Assembly (NCBI RefSeq): GCF_002154225.1
Contig: NZ_MTSE01000025.1
Location: forward strand, 1-61,641
Length of the DNA: 61,641 nucleotides
Reading direction: 5' to 3'
DNA from: Hymenobacter crusticola
GTDB taxonomy: Bacteria; Bacteroidota; Bacteroidia; Cytophagales; Hymenobacteraceae
Part shown: positions 15,834 through 24,846 of the stretch, one piece after another
How the letters are laid out: the number at the start of each line of letters is the position of its first letter
How positions within the stretch are numbered: position 1 is the first letter of the stretch
Program-made: the position numbers and the translations under genes
The notes under the pieces: model-generated
Database searches by the model: none
What the model saw: only the letters and a program-made list of their open reading frames with translations
What the model was told of the DNA's origin: nothing

Positions 15834-17882
15834 ATGAACAGGACTTTTATTCTGTCTTCGTTACTGGCAGTCACTAGCGCCGTTTCTGCTCAGGCTCAGC
15901 AGGCTTATTCCGTTAAAGCCCAGCGCACGTTCCTAGATCAAACTACCATTGACCGCACAGTAAAGCCCGGCGACGATTTTTTCAGCTATGCGAACGGTGG
16001 GTGGGTTAAAGCCAATGAGATTCCTGCCACCGAAGCTTCGTGGGGAAACGCACCCATTATCCAAAAACAAACTCGGCTTCGCCTGCAGGAACTAATCAAG
16101 GCAACCGCCGCCAAGAAAAACAAACCAGGTAGTGACGCCCAAAAGCTGCAGGATTTTTACAACAGCGGCATGAATACGGCTACCATCGACAAGCTAGGTA
16201 TTCAACCCGTGCAGGCCGATCTAAAGCGCATCGACGCCATCAGCAGCCCGCAGGGAGTAGTGGCCGAAACCACTACACAGTTTGCGGCGGGGCTAACCGG
16301 ACGCATTGCTCCCTTGTTTGACCTAGATCACCTAGCTGATCCTATGAGCAACGATGTCGAAATTGTAACGCTTAGCCAGGGAGGCATGGGGCTACCCGAG
16401 AAGTCTTACTATTCCGATGCCAGTCCGAAAGCTGTAGCCATCCGGACGAAATACGTGGCGTACCTCCAGCAGTTGTTAGAGCTTTCGGGAACTCCTAAAG
16501 AGGCGGCTCAGTCGAAAGCCACGGCTATTATGGCCCTGGAAACCCGTATGGCCACGGGGGCTCGCACGGCTACGGAGAACCGAAATATCCAGAAGCTGTT
16601 GAACTACTACACGCTGGATAAGGCGCAACAGCAGTTTCCGCTGCTAGGGTTTAGCACCCTGTTTCAGAAATTGAATATTCCATCAGCCAAAATACTGGTG
16701 GCGCAGCCCGAGTTCTTTGATGGGCTCAACAAAGAGCTGACCGCCACGTCCCTGGCCACGTGGAAAGATTACCTGAAGGTGCGCTTGCTCAGCAATGCGG
16801 CGCCATATCTAAGTACCCCTTTCGCCGATGCTAACTTCACATTCTACGCAACCGCCTTATCCGGCCAAACGCAGATGCGGCCCCGGAACGAGCGGATCGT
16901 GGGGGCTACGGATGCGATGCTGGGTGAGATTCTGGGCAAAGTGTACGTGGAGAAATACTTCACGGCCGACGCCAAGAAAAGGATAGACGATCTAGTGCAA
17001 AACGTGGTGACCACTTTCGCCGAGCGCATCCGGACCAATGGCTGGATGACCGAACCAACGAAAGAAAAGGCCCTGCAGAAACTGAGCACCGTGCGAAGAA
17101 AGATTGCTTACCCCGATCAATGGCGCGATTATTCTGCCTTGCAGATTGGCCCCAACTACTTCAGCAACGTAAAAGCCGCCCAGGCTTTTGATTTTCTTGA
17201 TGGGATGAACCGGGTCGGCAAACCCGTAAACCGCGACCTGTGGACCATGACGCCGCCCACGTTGAATGCGTACTACAATCCTTTGAACAATGAAATTGTG
17301 TTTCCCGCGGGTATTCTGCAGCCGCCCTTCTTCGACCCGCAGGCTGATGACGCGGTAAACTATGGGGGCATTGCCACGGTGATTGGGCACGAAATCAGCC
17401 ACGGCTTTGACGACCAAGGCAGTCAGTTCGACGCGCAGGGACGCTTCACCAACTGGTGGACTAAAGTAGACCAGGAAAACTTTACAGCGCGGGGTGCGGC
17501 CCTGTCCAAGCAGTTCAGCCAATACGTGGCCCTCGACACGCTGCATGTCAATGGCAAGCTCACTCTAGGGGAAAACATTGGGGACTTATGTGGCGTAACG
17601 GTGGCTTATCAGGCGTTTAAAAAAACGGCGCAGGGCAAGAGCACGCAGTTGATTGATGGCCTCACGCCCGACCAACGCTTCTTCCTGTCTTATGCCACCA
17701 TCTGGCGCCGAAAGGTTCGCACTGAAAGCTTGCGGACGCAGGTGCTTACCGATCCTCATTCTCCCGCTCAGTTCCGGGTGGATGGGCCGCTGTCGAACCT
17801 AGATGCATTCTACACCGCCTTCAACATCAAAGAAGGCGACGCTATGTGGCGGCCCGTCAACGAACGAGTGACCATTTGGTAG
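15834..17882 (+). CDS. M13 family zinc metallopeptidase (neprilysin/PepO-like)
   Basis: Secreted or periplasmic endopeptidase of 682 aa. The signal peptide MNRTFILSSLLAVTSAVSAQ ends at AQA. The N-terminal M13 helical domain starts after DQTTIDRTVKPGDDFFSYANGGW. The zinc site is IGHEISHGFDDQG (HExxH) with the third ligand in LGENIGDLCGV, and NAYYNP precedes it as in neprilysins. The C-terminus ends RPVNERVTIW; many homologues end in a CxxW motif, so the missing cysteine is a small deviation. It stands alone, convergent with glmS. Confidence 0.95.
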   Translation: MNRTFILSSLLAVTSAVSAQAQQAYSVKAQRTFLDQTTIDRTVKPGDDFFSYANGGWVKANEIPATEASWGNAPIIQKQTRLRLQELIKATAAKKNKPGSDAQKLQDFYNSGMNTATIDKLGIQPVQADLKRIDAISSPQGVVAETTTQFAAGLTGRIAPLFDLDHLADPMSNDVEIVTLSQGGMGLPEKSYYSDASPKAVAIRTKYVAYLQQLLELSGTPKEAAQSKATAIMALETRMATGARTATENRNIQKLLNYYTLDKAQQQFPLLGFSTLFQKLNIPSAKILVAQPEFFDGLNKELTATSLATWKDYLKVRLLSNAAPYLSTPFADANFTFYATALSGQTQMRPRNERIVGATDAMLGEILGKVYVEKYFTADAKKRIDDLVQNVVTTFAERIRTNGWMTEPTKEKALQKLSTVRRKIAYPDQWRDYSALQIGPNYFSNVKAAQAFDFLDGMNRVGKPVNRDLWTMTPPTLNAYYNPLNNEIVFPAGILQPPFFDPQADDAVNYGGIATVIGHEISHGFDDQGSQFDAQGRFTNWWTKVDQENFTARGAALSKQFSQYVALDTLHVNGKLTLGENIGDLCGVTVAYQAFKKTAQGKSTQLIDGLTPDQRFFLSYATIWRRKVRTESLRTQVLTDPHSPAQFRVDGPLSNLDAFYTAFNIKEGDAMWRPVNERVTIW

Positions 17883-17911
17883 TGTAAAGAAAGGATGTAC
17901 CGGAATGCGAA

Positions 17912-17952
17912 GTGCCCCAATCGATACGCTTTATGCGTATCGATTGGGGCAC
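17912..17952. terminator. Convergent hairpin between the M13 peptidase gene and glmS
   Basis: Perfect 18-bp stem GTGCCCCAATCGATACGC (17912-17929) with its complement at 17935-17952 around a 5-nt loop. There are no long T runs, so termination strength is uncertain. Confidence 0.7.
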
Positions 17953-17972
17953 CCATAAATTAGAATAAGGCG

Positions 17973-19808
17973 CTATTCCACCGTTACCGACTTCGCTAGA
18001 TTACGTGGCTGGTCGACATTGCAGCCGCGTAGTACCGCAATGTGGTAGGAGAGTAACTGTAGCGGAATCACGGACACGAGTGGCATGAGTACTTCGCTCG
18101 TGGCGGGCACTTCAATCACGAACTCCGCCATCTGCGGAATCACGGTGTCGCCTTCCGTCGTGATGGCAATGATGCGCCCCTTGCGAGCCTTCACTTCCTG
18201 AATGTTTGAAACTACCTTTTCGTAAGAGCTGTCCTTGGTGGCAATAACCACCACCGGCATGTTCTCGTCAATCAGCGCGATCGGGCCGTGTTTCATCTCG
18301 GCAGCTGGGTAGCCTTCGGCGTGGATGTAGCTGATTTCCTTCAGCTTCAGAGCACCTTCCAAAGCCACCGGGAAGTTGTAGCCCCGGCCTAGGTAAAGGA
18401 AGTTGGTAGCATCCTTGAAGATCTCAGAAATCTGCTCAATCTCCGTGTTGAGGGCCAGGGCTTGCTCTACCTTCGTTGGGATGTTGCTGAGTTCCACCAT
18501 CAATTCGCGCAACTTAGGCTCGGATAGCGTGCCGCGCTTGTGACCTACGATCATCGCCAGCAGCGTGAGGACCGTGACCTGTGCGGTGAAAGCCTTGGTA
18601 GAAGCCACTCCAATTTCTGGTCCGGCGTGGGTGTAAGCACCCGCATCGGTAGCGCGTGCGATACTTGAGCCTACCACGTTGCAGATGCCGAAGATAGTAG
18701 CGCCTTTGCTCTTGGCTAGCTCAATGGCCGCTAGAGTATCAGCCGTTTCCCCTGATTGCGAAATGGCAATCACGATGTCGCGCTCGGTGATAATCGGGTT
18801 GCGGTACCGGAACTCCGACGCATACTCTACTTCCACCGGAATACGAGCTAGGTCTTCCAGCAAGTATTCGGCTACTAAGCCAGCGTGCCACGAAGTACCG
18901 CATGCCACAATAATAATGCGCTGTGCATTGACAAACTTCTGCTCGTAAGAGCGGATGCCACCCATGTTCAGGTGACCAGCCTCCAGCTCCAAGCGGCCCC
19001 GCATTGAATCTAGAATCGACTTCGGCTGCTCAAAGATTTCTTTCAGCATAAAGTGCTCGTAGCCACCCTTCTCAATGCTATCTAGTTCTAACTCTAGCTT
19101 CTGGATGTAAGGAGTCTGCTGGATGTCCTCCCTGGTGCGAATGTCGAGTTTCCCGTTGCGGATAACAGCAATTTCATGGTCATTGACATACACCACGTCG
19201 CTGGTGTACTCAATAATAGGTGTAGCATCAGAAGCTAGGAAGAACTCGTCTTGCCCGATGCCGATTACCAACGGTGAGCCTTTGCGCGCCGCAATCAGCT
19301 GGTTGGGCTCGTCACGGCTAAGCACGACGATGGCATAAGCGCCTACTACTTCGTGCAGGGCCAAACGAACCGCCTCTTCCAGGGTGCATTGGTTTTGCTT
19401 CTGAATCTCTTCTATTAGATTGACAAATACTTCTGTATCCGTTTCCGAGTGAAACACGTGTCCTTGTTGCTGCAAGTGCGTTTTCAGCGCGGCGTAGTTC
19501 TCGATGATGCCATTATGGATGATGGCAATGCGTTCGGAAGTAGAATAGTGCGGGTGGGCGTTGGTATCGTTAGGTTCTCCGTGTGTGGCCCAACGCGTGT
19601 GACCCATCCCAATTGTGGCGTGGGTGTCTTTCTCAGCTATGAAGGTCTCAAGCTCCTTCACTTTGCCTTTCTTTTTATAAACATTCAGCGCACCATTGAG
19701 CAAAGCAATGCCCGCTGAGTCGTAGCCGCGGTACTCGAGGCGACGTAAGCCTTTGATAATAATGGGACAAGCCTCGCGATACCCGATGTAAGCTACAATT
19801 CCGCACAT
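17973..19808 (-). CDS. glmS: Glutamine--fructose-6-phosphate aminotransferase (isomerizing)
   Basis: Makes glucosamine-6-phosphate from fructose-6-phosphate and glutamine, the first step to UDP-GlcNAc for peptidoglycan and lipid A. The Ntn glutaminase domain begins MCGIVAYIGYR, with Cys2 exposed as the nucleophile; HTRWATHGEPN and HNGIIEN are conserved. Two SIS sugar-isomerase domains follow (about 285-425 and 455-600), with CGTSWHA, SQSGETADT and the C-terminal LAKSVTVE that closes the active site. The 611 aa length is normal. No glmS ribozyme is recognisable upstream; instead an 18-bp palindrome lies 77 bp before the start. Confidence 0.98.
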   Translation of the reverse strand: MCGIVAYIGYREACPIIIKGLRRLEYRGYDSAGIALLNGALNVYKKKGKVKELETFIAEKDTHATIGMGHTRWATHGEPNDTNAHPHYSTSERIAIIHNGIIENYAALKTHLQQQGHVFHSETDTEVFVNLIEEIQKQNQCTLEEAVRLALHEVVGAYAIVVLSRDEPNQLIAARKGSPLVIGIGQDEFFLASDATPIIEYTSDVVYVNDHEIAVIRNGKLDIRTREDIQQTPYIQKLELELDSIEKGGYEHFMLKEIFEQPKSILDSMRGRLELEAGHLNMGGIRSYEQKFVNAQRIIIVACGTSWHAGLVAEYLLEDLARIPVEVEYASEFRYRNPIITERDIVIAISQSGETADTLAAIELAKSKGATIFGICNVVGSSIARATDAGAYTHAGPEIGVASTKAFTAQVTVLTLLAMIVGHKRGTLSEPKLRELMVELSNIPTKVEQALALNTEIEQISEIFKDATNFLYLGRGYNFPVALEGALKLKEISYIHAEGYPAAEMKHGPIALIDENMPVVVIATKDSSYEKVVSNIQEVKARKGRIIAITTEGDTVIPQMAEFVIEVPATSEVLMPLVSVIPLQLLSYHIAVLRGCNVDQPRNLAKSVTVE

Positions 19809-19884
19809 AATAAGTAAGAAGAAAAGTTAATAGAAGGTGGGAAAAAGACCTGCCGGTCTTCAAAGGTTATGCCGCAATAAAAAG

Positions 19885-19902
19885 TTGCTAAAATTTTAGC
19901 AA
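19885..19902. promoter_or_regulatory. 18-bp palindrome upstream of glmS
   Basis: TTGCTAAAATTTTAGCAA is a perfect palindrome located about 77 bp upstream of the glmS start. The remaining gap (19903-20099) shows no gene. It could be an operator or part of an untranslated leader; nothing else in the window repeats it. Confidence 0.35.
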
Positions 19903-20099
19903 AGCAAACATTAATATACGACAAATCTACATTCACCGCATTTCCAAGCTACCTAGTTGAGTGAATCACAACTAGGGTTAGCGTGCTAAGCTTAAGCATA
20001 ACGCGTTTAGCTACTGAAGTAGGCAATGATCAGACAGTACTTCCCGGCTAAAGCACGTGGTATCTTAAGTTTACTTTAGGACTATAATGACCTAGGTAC

Positions 20100-20149
20100 A
20101 AACAAAAATCTCCGTAGTCGATCATGCTAGGCAGATCAGCTACGGAGAT
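20100..20149 (-). terminator. Terminator downstream of the glycogen-synthase-like gene
   Basis: Stem CTACGGAGAT (20140-20149) with ATCTCCGTAG (20108-20117), with partial inner pairing of GATC segments; the minus-strand transcript then runs into TTTTTGTTTG. It lies about 30 bp after the stop codon. Confidence 0.78.
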
Positions 20150-20178
20150 GTAAGTATTATCCGAACTATGACTAGCTA

Positions 20179-20991
20179 TTAGCTAGCTAGCTCATTGTAT
20201 AGCGCGTAGTAGGAGGTAAGCGGATTCTCATCGGCGCCTACTTGAGCAAATCGGCATTTCTGCGAGTACTCGGAAAAAAGAGCGTTCAAGTTGTCGCTGA
20301 AGTCTTCGTCCGACTTTTGCACGGAGTCGGCATACTCCATTCCTACTTTGATGAAACCGCCGAAATCGGCTGACTTCAGCGCAGCGAGCATCGCATCATC
20401 AATATCGAGCATTTTAGCCTTCTCGATGATGTCGCCTTCAAACTTATGGTCAAATTCGTTGTTGTAGACCGTAAACACAGATTTTGCGTCTTTGAAGATC
20501 GGATCTTTCTTGTAGGTCGTCTTCAAGTACATCGGAATCAGGCCCGTCATCCAGTCATTGCAGTGCACAATATCGGGTGACCAACCTAGCTTTTTTACCG
20601 TCTCTAATACACCTTTGCAAAAGAAGATGGCACGTTCGTCATTATCGGCGTGGAACTTATCGTTCTTGTCTACCAGCACCGATTTGCGATGAAAATAATC
20701 TTCATTATCGATAAAATACACCTGTAATTTCGCGTTCGGAATTGAGGCTACTTTAATGATGAGCGGCTTTTCTTCCTCTCCCACGGCGATATTGATGCCC
20801 GATAACCGTACTACTTCATGCAGGCGATTCTTGCGCTCGTTGATGATACCGAAACGGGGTACGAAAATGCGGATTTCCATCCCCATTTCCTGCATACCCT
20901 GCGGCAACATCCGCAGAAACTCCGCTACCTTGGTGGTCTGCAAAAAAGGATTGATTTCCGTGGCAGCATAGAGTATTCTCAGCTTGGACAT
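20179..20991 (-). CDS. Glycogen/starch synthase N-domain-like protein (GT5 half-protein)
   Basis: A 270-aa protein matching the N-terminal Rossmann domain of GT5 glycogen synthases (LRILYAATEINPF, GMEIRIFVPRFG, PDIVHCNDWMTGLIPMYLK). It stops where the second, sugar-nucleotide-binding domain of full-length GlgA (about 475 aa) would begin. The KxGGL motif that binds ADP-glucose is replaced by TTKVAEFL, so ordinary synthase activity looks unlikely. Short forms of this kind are, as I recall, conserved in Bacteroidota under the name glycogen/starch synthase, and their role is unclear. The ATG at 20991 is chosen by homology and by a well-placed promoter at 21038-21068. Divergent from panC. Confidence 0.8.
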   Translation of the reverse strand: MSKLRILYAATEINPFLQTTKVAEFLRMLPQGMQEMGMEIRIFVPRFGIINERKNRLHEVVRLSGINIAVGEEEKPLIIKVASIPNAKLQVYFIDNEDYFHRKSVLVDKNDKFHADNDERAIFFCKGVLETVKKLGWSPDIVHCNDWMTGLIPMYLKTTYKKDPIFKDAKSVFTVYNNEFDHKFEGDIIEKAKMLDIDDAMLAALKSADFGGFIKVGMEYADSVQKSDEDFSDNLNALFSEYSQKCRFAQVGADENPLTSYYALYNELAS

Positions 20992-21037
20992 AATGGGTAG
21001 TTTCGTGTGGTTGAGAAAGGACAACACTTTGGGTGCA

Positions 21038-21068
21038 CAAAATTAAACAAATTTGAGGGAAATTTCAA
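21038..21068 (-). promoter_or_regulatory. Promoter of the glycogen-synthase-like gene
   Basis: On the minus strand TAATTTTG (21038-21045) is the -7 element and TTG at 21066-21068 the -33 element, with a 20-bp spacer, in the range expected for Bacteroidota sigma-ABfr promoters. The predicted leader is about 40 nt. Confidence 0.6.
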
Positions 21069-21109
21069 CTAAACCCATTTGCCGTTCTGTGTCGTCGGCT
21101 ACTTTACCT

Positions 21110-21955
21110 ATGCAGATACTACAATCTGCCCCGGCTTTGCAAGCCCAAACGGAAGCTTGGCGCCAACAAGGATTACGCATTGGCTTGGTGCCTACCATGG
21201 GCGCATTGCACGAAGGACACCTACAACTAGTGCGAACTGCTGCCGCCGAAAATGATGTAGTTGTGGCGAGCATTTTTGTCAATCCTACTCAATTCAATAA
21301 TGCTGAGGACTTTAGATTATACCCGCGCTTGCCCGAAGCGGATGCTGAACTATTAGGCCCAGCTGGTTGCACAGCTTTGTTTATGCCCGGCGTCGAGCAG
21401 ATGTATCCTACTCCTGCTAAGCTGCGATTTGACTTCGGTGCACTAGAGCACGTAATGGAAGGCGCTTTCCGCCCGGGGCACTTTAATGGGGTGGCCACGG
21501 TGGTGAGTAAACTTTTTCACCTAGCCCGGCCTCATCGTGCGTATTTCGGACAAAAAGACTTGCAGCAAGTCACTATTGTTCGTCAAATGGTGGCAGACCT
21601 GTCATTCGATTTGGAAGTAGTTGCCTTCCCCACGGTGCGCGAGGCTGATGGCCTAGCTATGTCGTCGCGCAACCGACGACTGACGCCCGCCGACCGCACC
21701 CGCGCGCCCCGCCTGTACCAAGCCCTTGAGCTAGCCGCCGAGCAGCTACGAGCGGGTCAGTCTGCCGCCGCCGCCCGGCAAGCCGCCATCGACTACCTAG
21801 CCCAGGAGCCGGCTATCCAGCTAGAGTACCTGGAGGTAGCCGATGCCCAAACCTTGCAGCCTGCGCCTACGCAACCAGTGGCTGAACAATCCTTAGCTAT
21901 TTGTTTGGCGGCTAGCCTCGGCGATGTGCGCCTGATTGATAACGTGGTAGTGTAG
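21110..21955 (+). CDS. panC: Pantothenate synthetase (pantoate--beta-alanine ligase)
   Basis: Joins pantoate and beta-alanine with ATP hydrolysis to AMP, giving pantothenate for CoA. At 281 aa it matches the family. Motifs: VPTMGALHEGHLQLVR (nucleotidyltransferase HxGH at about residues 38-41), FVNPTQF, GQKDLQQ and SSRNRRLTP. The ATG at 21110 gives the family length; the longer frame from 21053 is not supported. panD follows after an octamer-repeat hairpin that overlaps the panC stop codon. Confidence 0.97.
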   Translation: MQILQSAPALQAQTEAWRQQGLRIGLVPTMGALHEGHLQLVRTAAAENDVVVASIFVNPTQFNNAEDFRLYPRLPEADAELLGPAGCTALFMPGVEQMYPTPAKLRFDFGALEHVMEGAFRPGHFNGVATVVSKLFHLARPHRAYFGQKDLQQVTIVRQMVADLSFDLEVVAFPTVREADGLAMSSRNRRLTPADRTRAPRLYQALELAAEQLRAGQSAAAARQAAIDYLAQEPAIQLEYLEVADAQTLQPAPTQPVAEQSLAICLAASLGDVRLIDNVVV

Positions 21956-22011
21956 AGTGACTGAGCGGCTGAGTGTGGTTGTCAAATAGCACTCAGCCGC
22001 TCAGTCACTCT
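21954..22011. repeat. Octamer-repeat hairpin, copy B
   Basis: Arms 21954-21975 and 21990-22011 are perfect 22-bp complements with a 14-nt loop. The left arm contains the 8-mers GAGTGACT and GAGCGGCT. It overlaps the panC stop codon and ends 8 bp before the panD promoter element. Confidence 0.85.
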
Positions 22012-22019
22012 TACTTCTG

Positions 22020-22027
22020 TATCTTTG
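22020..22027 (+). promoter_or_regulatory. -7 promoter element of panD (TATCTTTG)
   Basis: Exact TAnnTTTG match with about 30 nt to the panD ATG. Its position right after the hairpin suggests panD has its own promoter. Confidence 0.55.
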
Positions 22028-22057
22028 TCGGCTTTATTTTTCAGCCGTATTTCAGCC

Positions 22058-22405
22058 ATGTATATTGAAGTCCTCAAATCCAAGATTCACCGGGTTAAAG
22101 TCACGCAAGCCGAGCTGCATTATGTAGGCAGTATCACCATCGACGAAGATTTGCTCGACGCGGCCAACATGGTCGAAAACGAGAAAGTGACTATTGTAAA
22201 CGTCAACAACGGGGAGCGTTTCGAAACGTACACCATCCGAGGCGAACGAGGCTCGGGAATGATTTGCCTCAATGGCCCAGCGGCCCGCAAAGTAGCCGTG
22301 GGGGACATCATTATTATCTTCTCCTACGGCTTCGTTGACTTCGCCGAAGCGCGTGCGCACAAGCCTACGCTCGTCTTTCCTGACCAGCACAACCGCCTGA
22401 CCTAG
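22058..22405 (+). CDS. panD: Aspartate 1-decarboxylase
   Basis: Pyruvoyl enzyme that makes beta-alanine from aspartate, supplying the PanC substrate. At 115 aa it has the normal length. The self-cleavage site Gly24-Ser25 is present in LHYVGSITID, giving the beta chain and the pyruvoyl-bearing alpha chain; NGERFETY and GERGSGMICLNGPAAR follow. The ATG at 22058 is set by the fixed distance to Gly-Ser. It lies downstream of panC in the same direction. Confidence 0.97.
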   Translation: MYIEVLKSKIHRVKVTQAELHYVGSITIDEDLLDAANMVENEKVTIVNVNNGERFETYTIRGERGSGMICLNGPAARKVAVGDIIIIFSYGFVDFAEARAHKPTLVFPDQHNRLT

Positions 22406-22556
22406 GTCAACATCGGGGAAGGCGCCGCGTACAAATAGTTCCGCTATCTTGCTTCCTTACAATCCCACCTTTCTTATCTGCTATTACCTTTAGGCCCTAT
22501 TTGGGCCCTAAGGCGAGATTTTTTGTAGGATTTGTACCTAAGCAATCAACGAAGTG

Positions 22557-23609
22557 ATGAAACAGCTTCTTACCATTCTCAAGTATGCACTGCTGCTCTC
22601 GGTGTCGGGGTTACTCATGTGGTATGCCGTGCAAGGGCAAGACTTGAGTCGTATCGGTCAGAGCGTACGAGAAGCAAACTACTCTTGGCTGATTATCACA
22701 ATGGTGTTGTCGGCGCTGGGGTATTTCAGTCGGGCCTACCGGTGGAAGATGCAAATCGACCCAACGGGGCACAAACCCTCTTACTGGGACGTGTATAATG
22801 CTATGATGGTAGGCTACTTAGCTAACCTAGTGTTGCCACGTATGGGAGAAGTTATTCGGTGTTCGGTGTTGCAGCGCACGAGCAAGGTGCCGGTGCAAGT
22901 ATCGCTCGGCACTGTTGTAACAGAACGGGTCATCGACGTGATGGTGTTGCTTGGGCTGTTAGGGGCTACGTTATTGCTAGATTTTCAAACCTTTTGGAAG
23001 TTCGTAACAGACAAGATTTTAGGTGGGCGCTACGACGAGCTAGCGCGCAATCCAACGCCTCTAGTGGTAGCTGGTCTAATTGTAATCGTGCTCTTGGTGG
23101 GATTGATTTATACTCTCTTCCAAAACCTAGAGCGGCTTCGGCAGAATGCGCTGTTCAATAAAGTAATCCTCTTTGCAAAAGGGCTACTCGCCGGCGTGTT
23201 TAGCATCCTAAAGCTGGAGAACAAAGGCTTATTTCTGCTCCATACCTTCTTTACGTGGCTAGTGTATTACCTCATGGATTACCTCGCCTTTTTCTGCTTC
23301 CCTGCCACCTACGACCTAGGTATGCGGGCCGGGTTGGCCGTTCTGACTTTCGGCGCTTTTGGTATGGCAGCACCCGTGGCGGGTGGTATTGGGCCGTTCC
23401 ACGTGATGGTACAGGGTATTCTGCTTGCCTATGGTATCAGCAAGGATGCGGGCATTGCTTATGCGCTGGTCGTACACGGTTCTCAAACACTCTTAGTCGT
23501 GCTGATGGGCGGAATTAGCTTCGCTATAAGCATGCTCAAATCAGGCCGTACGGTGCCCTCAGTCACAACGGCTCCTCTTACTGTAGCTTCGCCCGTTGAT
23601 GTGGAGTAA
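22557..23609 (+). CDS. UPF0104 / lysylphosphatidylglycerol synthase transmembrane-region protein
   Basis: Polytopic inner-membrane protein, 350 aa, matching the flippase-like membrane region of LPG synthetases (UPF0104) but without the catalytic C-terminal domain. Helices are spread along the protein; family-like blocks are YFSRAYRWKMQI, YLANLVLPRMGEVIRCSVL and GGIGPFHVMVQGILLAYG. The ATG at 22557 directly follows an in-frame GTG at 22554. It overlaps rfaE2 by 11 nt, so the two are co-translated. A link to envelope lipid or glycan handling is inferred from rfaE2. Confidence 0.87.
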   Translation: MKQLLTILKYALLLSVSGLLMWYAVQGQDLSRIGQSVREANYSWLIITMVLSALGYFSRAYRWKMQIDPTGHKPSYWDVYNAMMVGYLANLVLPRMGEVIRCSVLQRTSKVPVQVSLGTVVTERVIDVMVLLGLLGATLLLDFQTFWKFVTDKILGGRYDELARNPTPLVVAGLIVIVLLVGLIYTLFQNLERLRQNALFNKVILFAKGLLAGVFSILKLENKGLFLLHTFFTWLVYYLMDYLAFFCFPATYDLGMRAGLAVLTFGAFGMAAPVAGGIGPFHVMVQGILLAYGISKDAGIAYALVVHGSQTLLVVLMGGISFAISMLKSGRTVPSVTTAPLTVASPVDVE

Positions 23610-24078
23610 AGACAAAATCTTCAGTCGCTCAGCTATCGGAACAGTGGCCGCTGAATGGCGCGCCCACGGCCGCCGGGTGGTGTTCACCAATGGCTGTTTC
23701 GACCTCTTACACCTAGGTCATGTCGATTACCTAGAAAAAGCGAGGCACCTCGGCGACGCCATGATTGTGGGGCTCAATACGGATGCTTCCGTAAGTCGCC
23801 TCAAGCCCGGCCGGCCGCTCCAAGATGAAGATGGTCGGGCGCGCATCCTAGCTTCTTTGATGTTCGTGGATGCCGTAGTGCTATTCGACGAACCAACGCC
23901 GCTGGAGCTCATTACGCAGGTACGGCCCGACATTCTGGTGAAAGGCGACGATTACGCGATTAGCGGAATTGTCGGACATGAATTTGTGTTAAATAACGGT
24001 GGACAGGTTCTGACCGTACCGTTGGTAGCGGGCTACAGTACCACCCGCATCGTGGAGCGTATCCGCGAACAACTTTAA
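23599..24078 (+). CDS. rfaE2: D-glycero-beta-D-manno-heptose 1-phosphate adenylyltransferase
   Basis: Cytidylyltransferase-fold enzyme (159 aa) equivalent to the C-terminal half of HldE. It adenylates heptose-1-phosphate for lipopolysaccharide core. FTNGCFDLLHLGHVDYL carries the HxGH-type motif, and VSRLKPGRP and PDILVKGDDY are typical RfaE2 blocks. It starts within the end of the UPF0104 gene. The kinase half is not in this window, so the organism has the split form or the kinase lies elsewhere. Confidence 0.93.
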   Translation: MWSKDKIFSRSAIGTVAAEWRAHGRRVVFTNGCFDLLHLGHVDYLEKARHLGDAMIVGLNTDASVSRLKPGRPLQDEDGRARILASLMFVDAVVLFDEPTPLELITQVRPDILVKGDDYAISGIVGHEFVLNNGGQVLTVPLVAGYSTTRIVERIREQL

Positions 24079-24090
24079 CTCTCTTCTTCC

Positions 24091-24783
24091 ATGTCTGGCT
24101 TTCCCATTTTTCCTTTTCTGATTTTGATGATGGTCGTGAGCTGGTTGATCCAGTGGCGACTCCGTAGCAAGATGGCTAAGTACGCGCAGATCGGCTTGCA
24201 GTCGGGACTCTCCGGCCGCCAGATTGCCGAGCTGATGCTCGCTGACCATGGCATCACAGACGTGCGGGTTATTTCAACGGAAGGACGCCTGACCGACCAC
24301 TATAACCCCGCTGACAAAACCGTAAACCTCAGCGAAGCTGTGTATGAGGAGCGCAGTGCCGCCGCCGCTGCTATTGCGGCGCACGAATGTGGCCACGCGG
24401 TGCAGCACGCTACTGCTTACAGCATGTTGCAGTTCCGGTCGGCCATGGTGCCCGCGTTGAGCGCCGTGTCGCGCTTCATGCCGTTCGTTCTGATGGCAGG
24501 CGTTTTTATGCTTCGTTCGACACCAGTTCCGCTAGGTGTAGGTATTGCGCTGTTTTCGCTTACAACGCTTTTCAGCTTTGTGACGCTTCCTGTTGAATTT
24601 GATGCTAGCCGTCGGGCCCTTGCTTGGATTGATCGCCGCGGCATCGTAACAACGCAAGAACATGCCATGGCCAAAGATGCCTTGTGGTGGGCCGCAATGA
24701 CTTACGTAGTAGCCGCACTATCATCGTTGGCAACGTTGCTCTATTATGTGAGCATCTTCATGGGAGGCCGCGACCGTCGCTAA
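24091..24783 (+). CDS. Zinc metallopeptidase, YugP family
   Basis: Membrane-anchored putative zinc protease of 230 aa. A first membrane helix (about 5-22) is followed by a soluble part with DHYNPADKTVNLSE and the zinc motif IAAHECGHAVQHA (HExxH, about residues 94-98), then at least three hydrophobic segments. These are the marks of the YugP (neutral zinc metallopeptidase 2) family, whose physiological substrate is unknown. It follows rfaE2 after 12 bp and probably ends that operon, as a terminator hairpin lies 25 bp downstream. Confidence 0.92.
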   Translation: MSGFPIFPFLILMMVVSWLIQWRLRSKMAKYAQIGLQSGLSGRQIAELMLADHGITDVRVISTEGRLTDHYNPADKTVNLSEAVYEERSAAAAAIAAHECGHAVQHATAYSMLQFRSAMVPALSAVSRFMPFVLMAGVFMLRSTPVPLGVGIALFSLTTLFSFVTLPVEFDASRRALAWIDRRGIVTTQEHAMAKDALWWAAMTYVVAALSSLATLLYYVSIFMGGRDRR

Positions 24784-24808
24784 TTGTTTAGTTAAGTAGT
24801 AGTTCTTC

Positions 24809-24846
24809 ACGGCCGCTTCGCACTGCGAAGCGGCCGTTGTTTTTTC
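24809..24846 (+). terminator. Rho-independent terminator after the YugP-family gene
   Basis: A 14-bp stem ACGGCCGCTTCGCA (24809-24822) with its complement at 24824-24837, followed by TTGTTTTTT. Confidence 0.9.

Noticed and set aside
17912..17952. Considered as an operator for the M13 peptidase gene or glmS
   Set aside because: It lies between two converging gene ends, so a 3'-end hairpin is the simpler reading.
19809..20099. glmS ribozyme upstream of glmS
   Set aside because: I could not find the ribozyme core; only an 18-bp palindrome and non-coding A+T-rich DNA.
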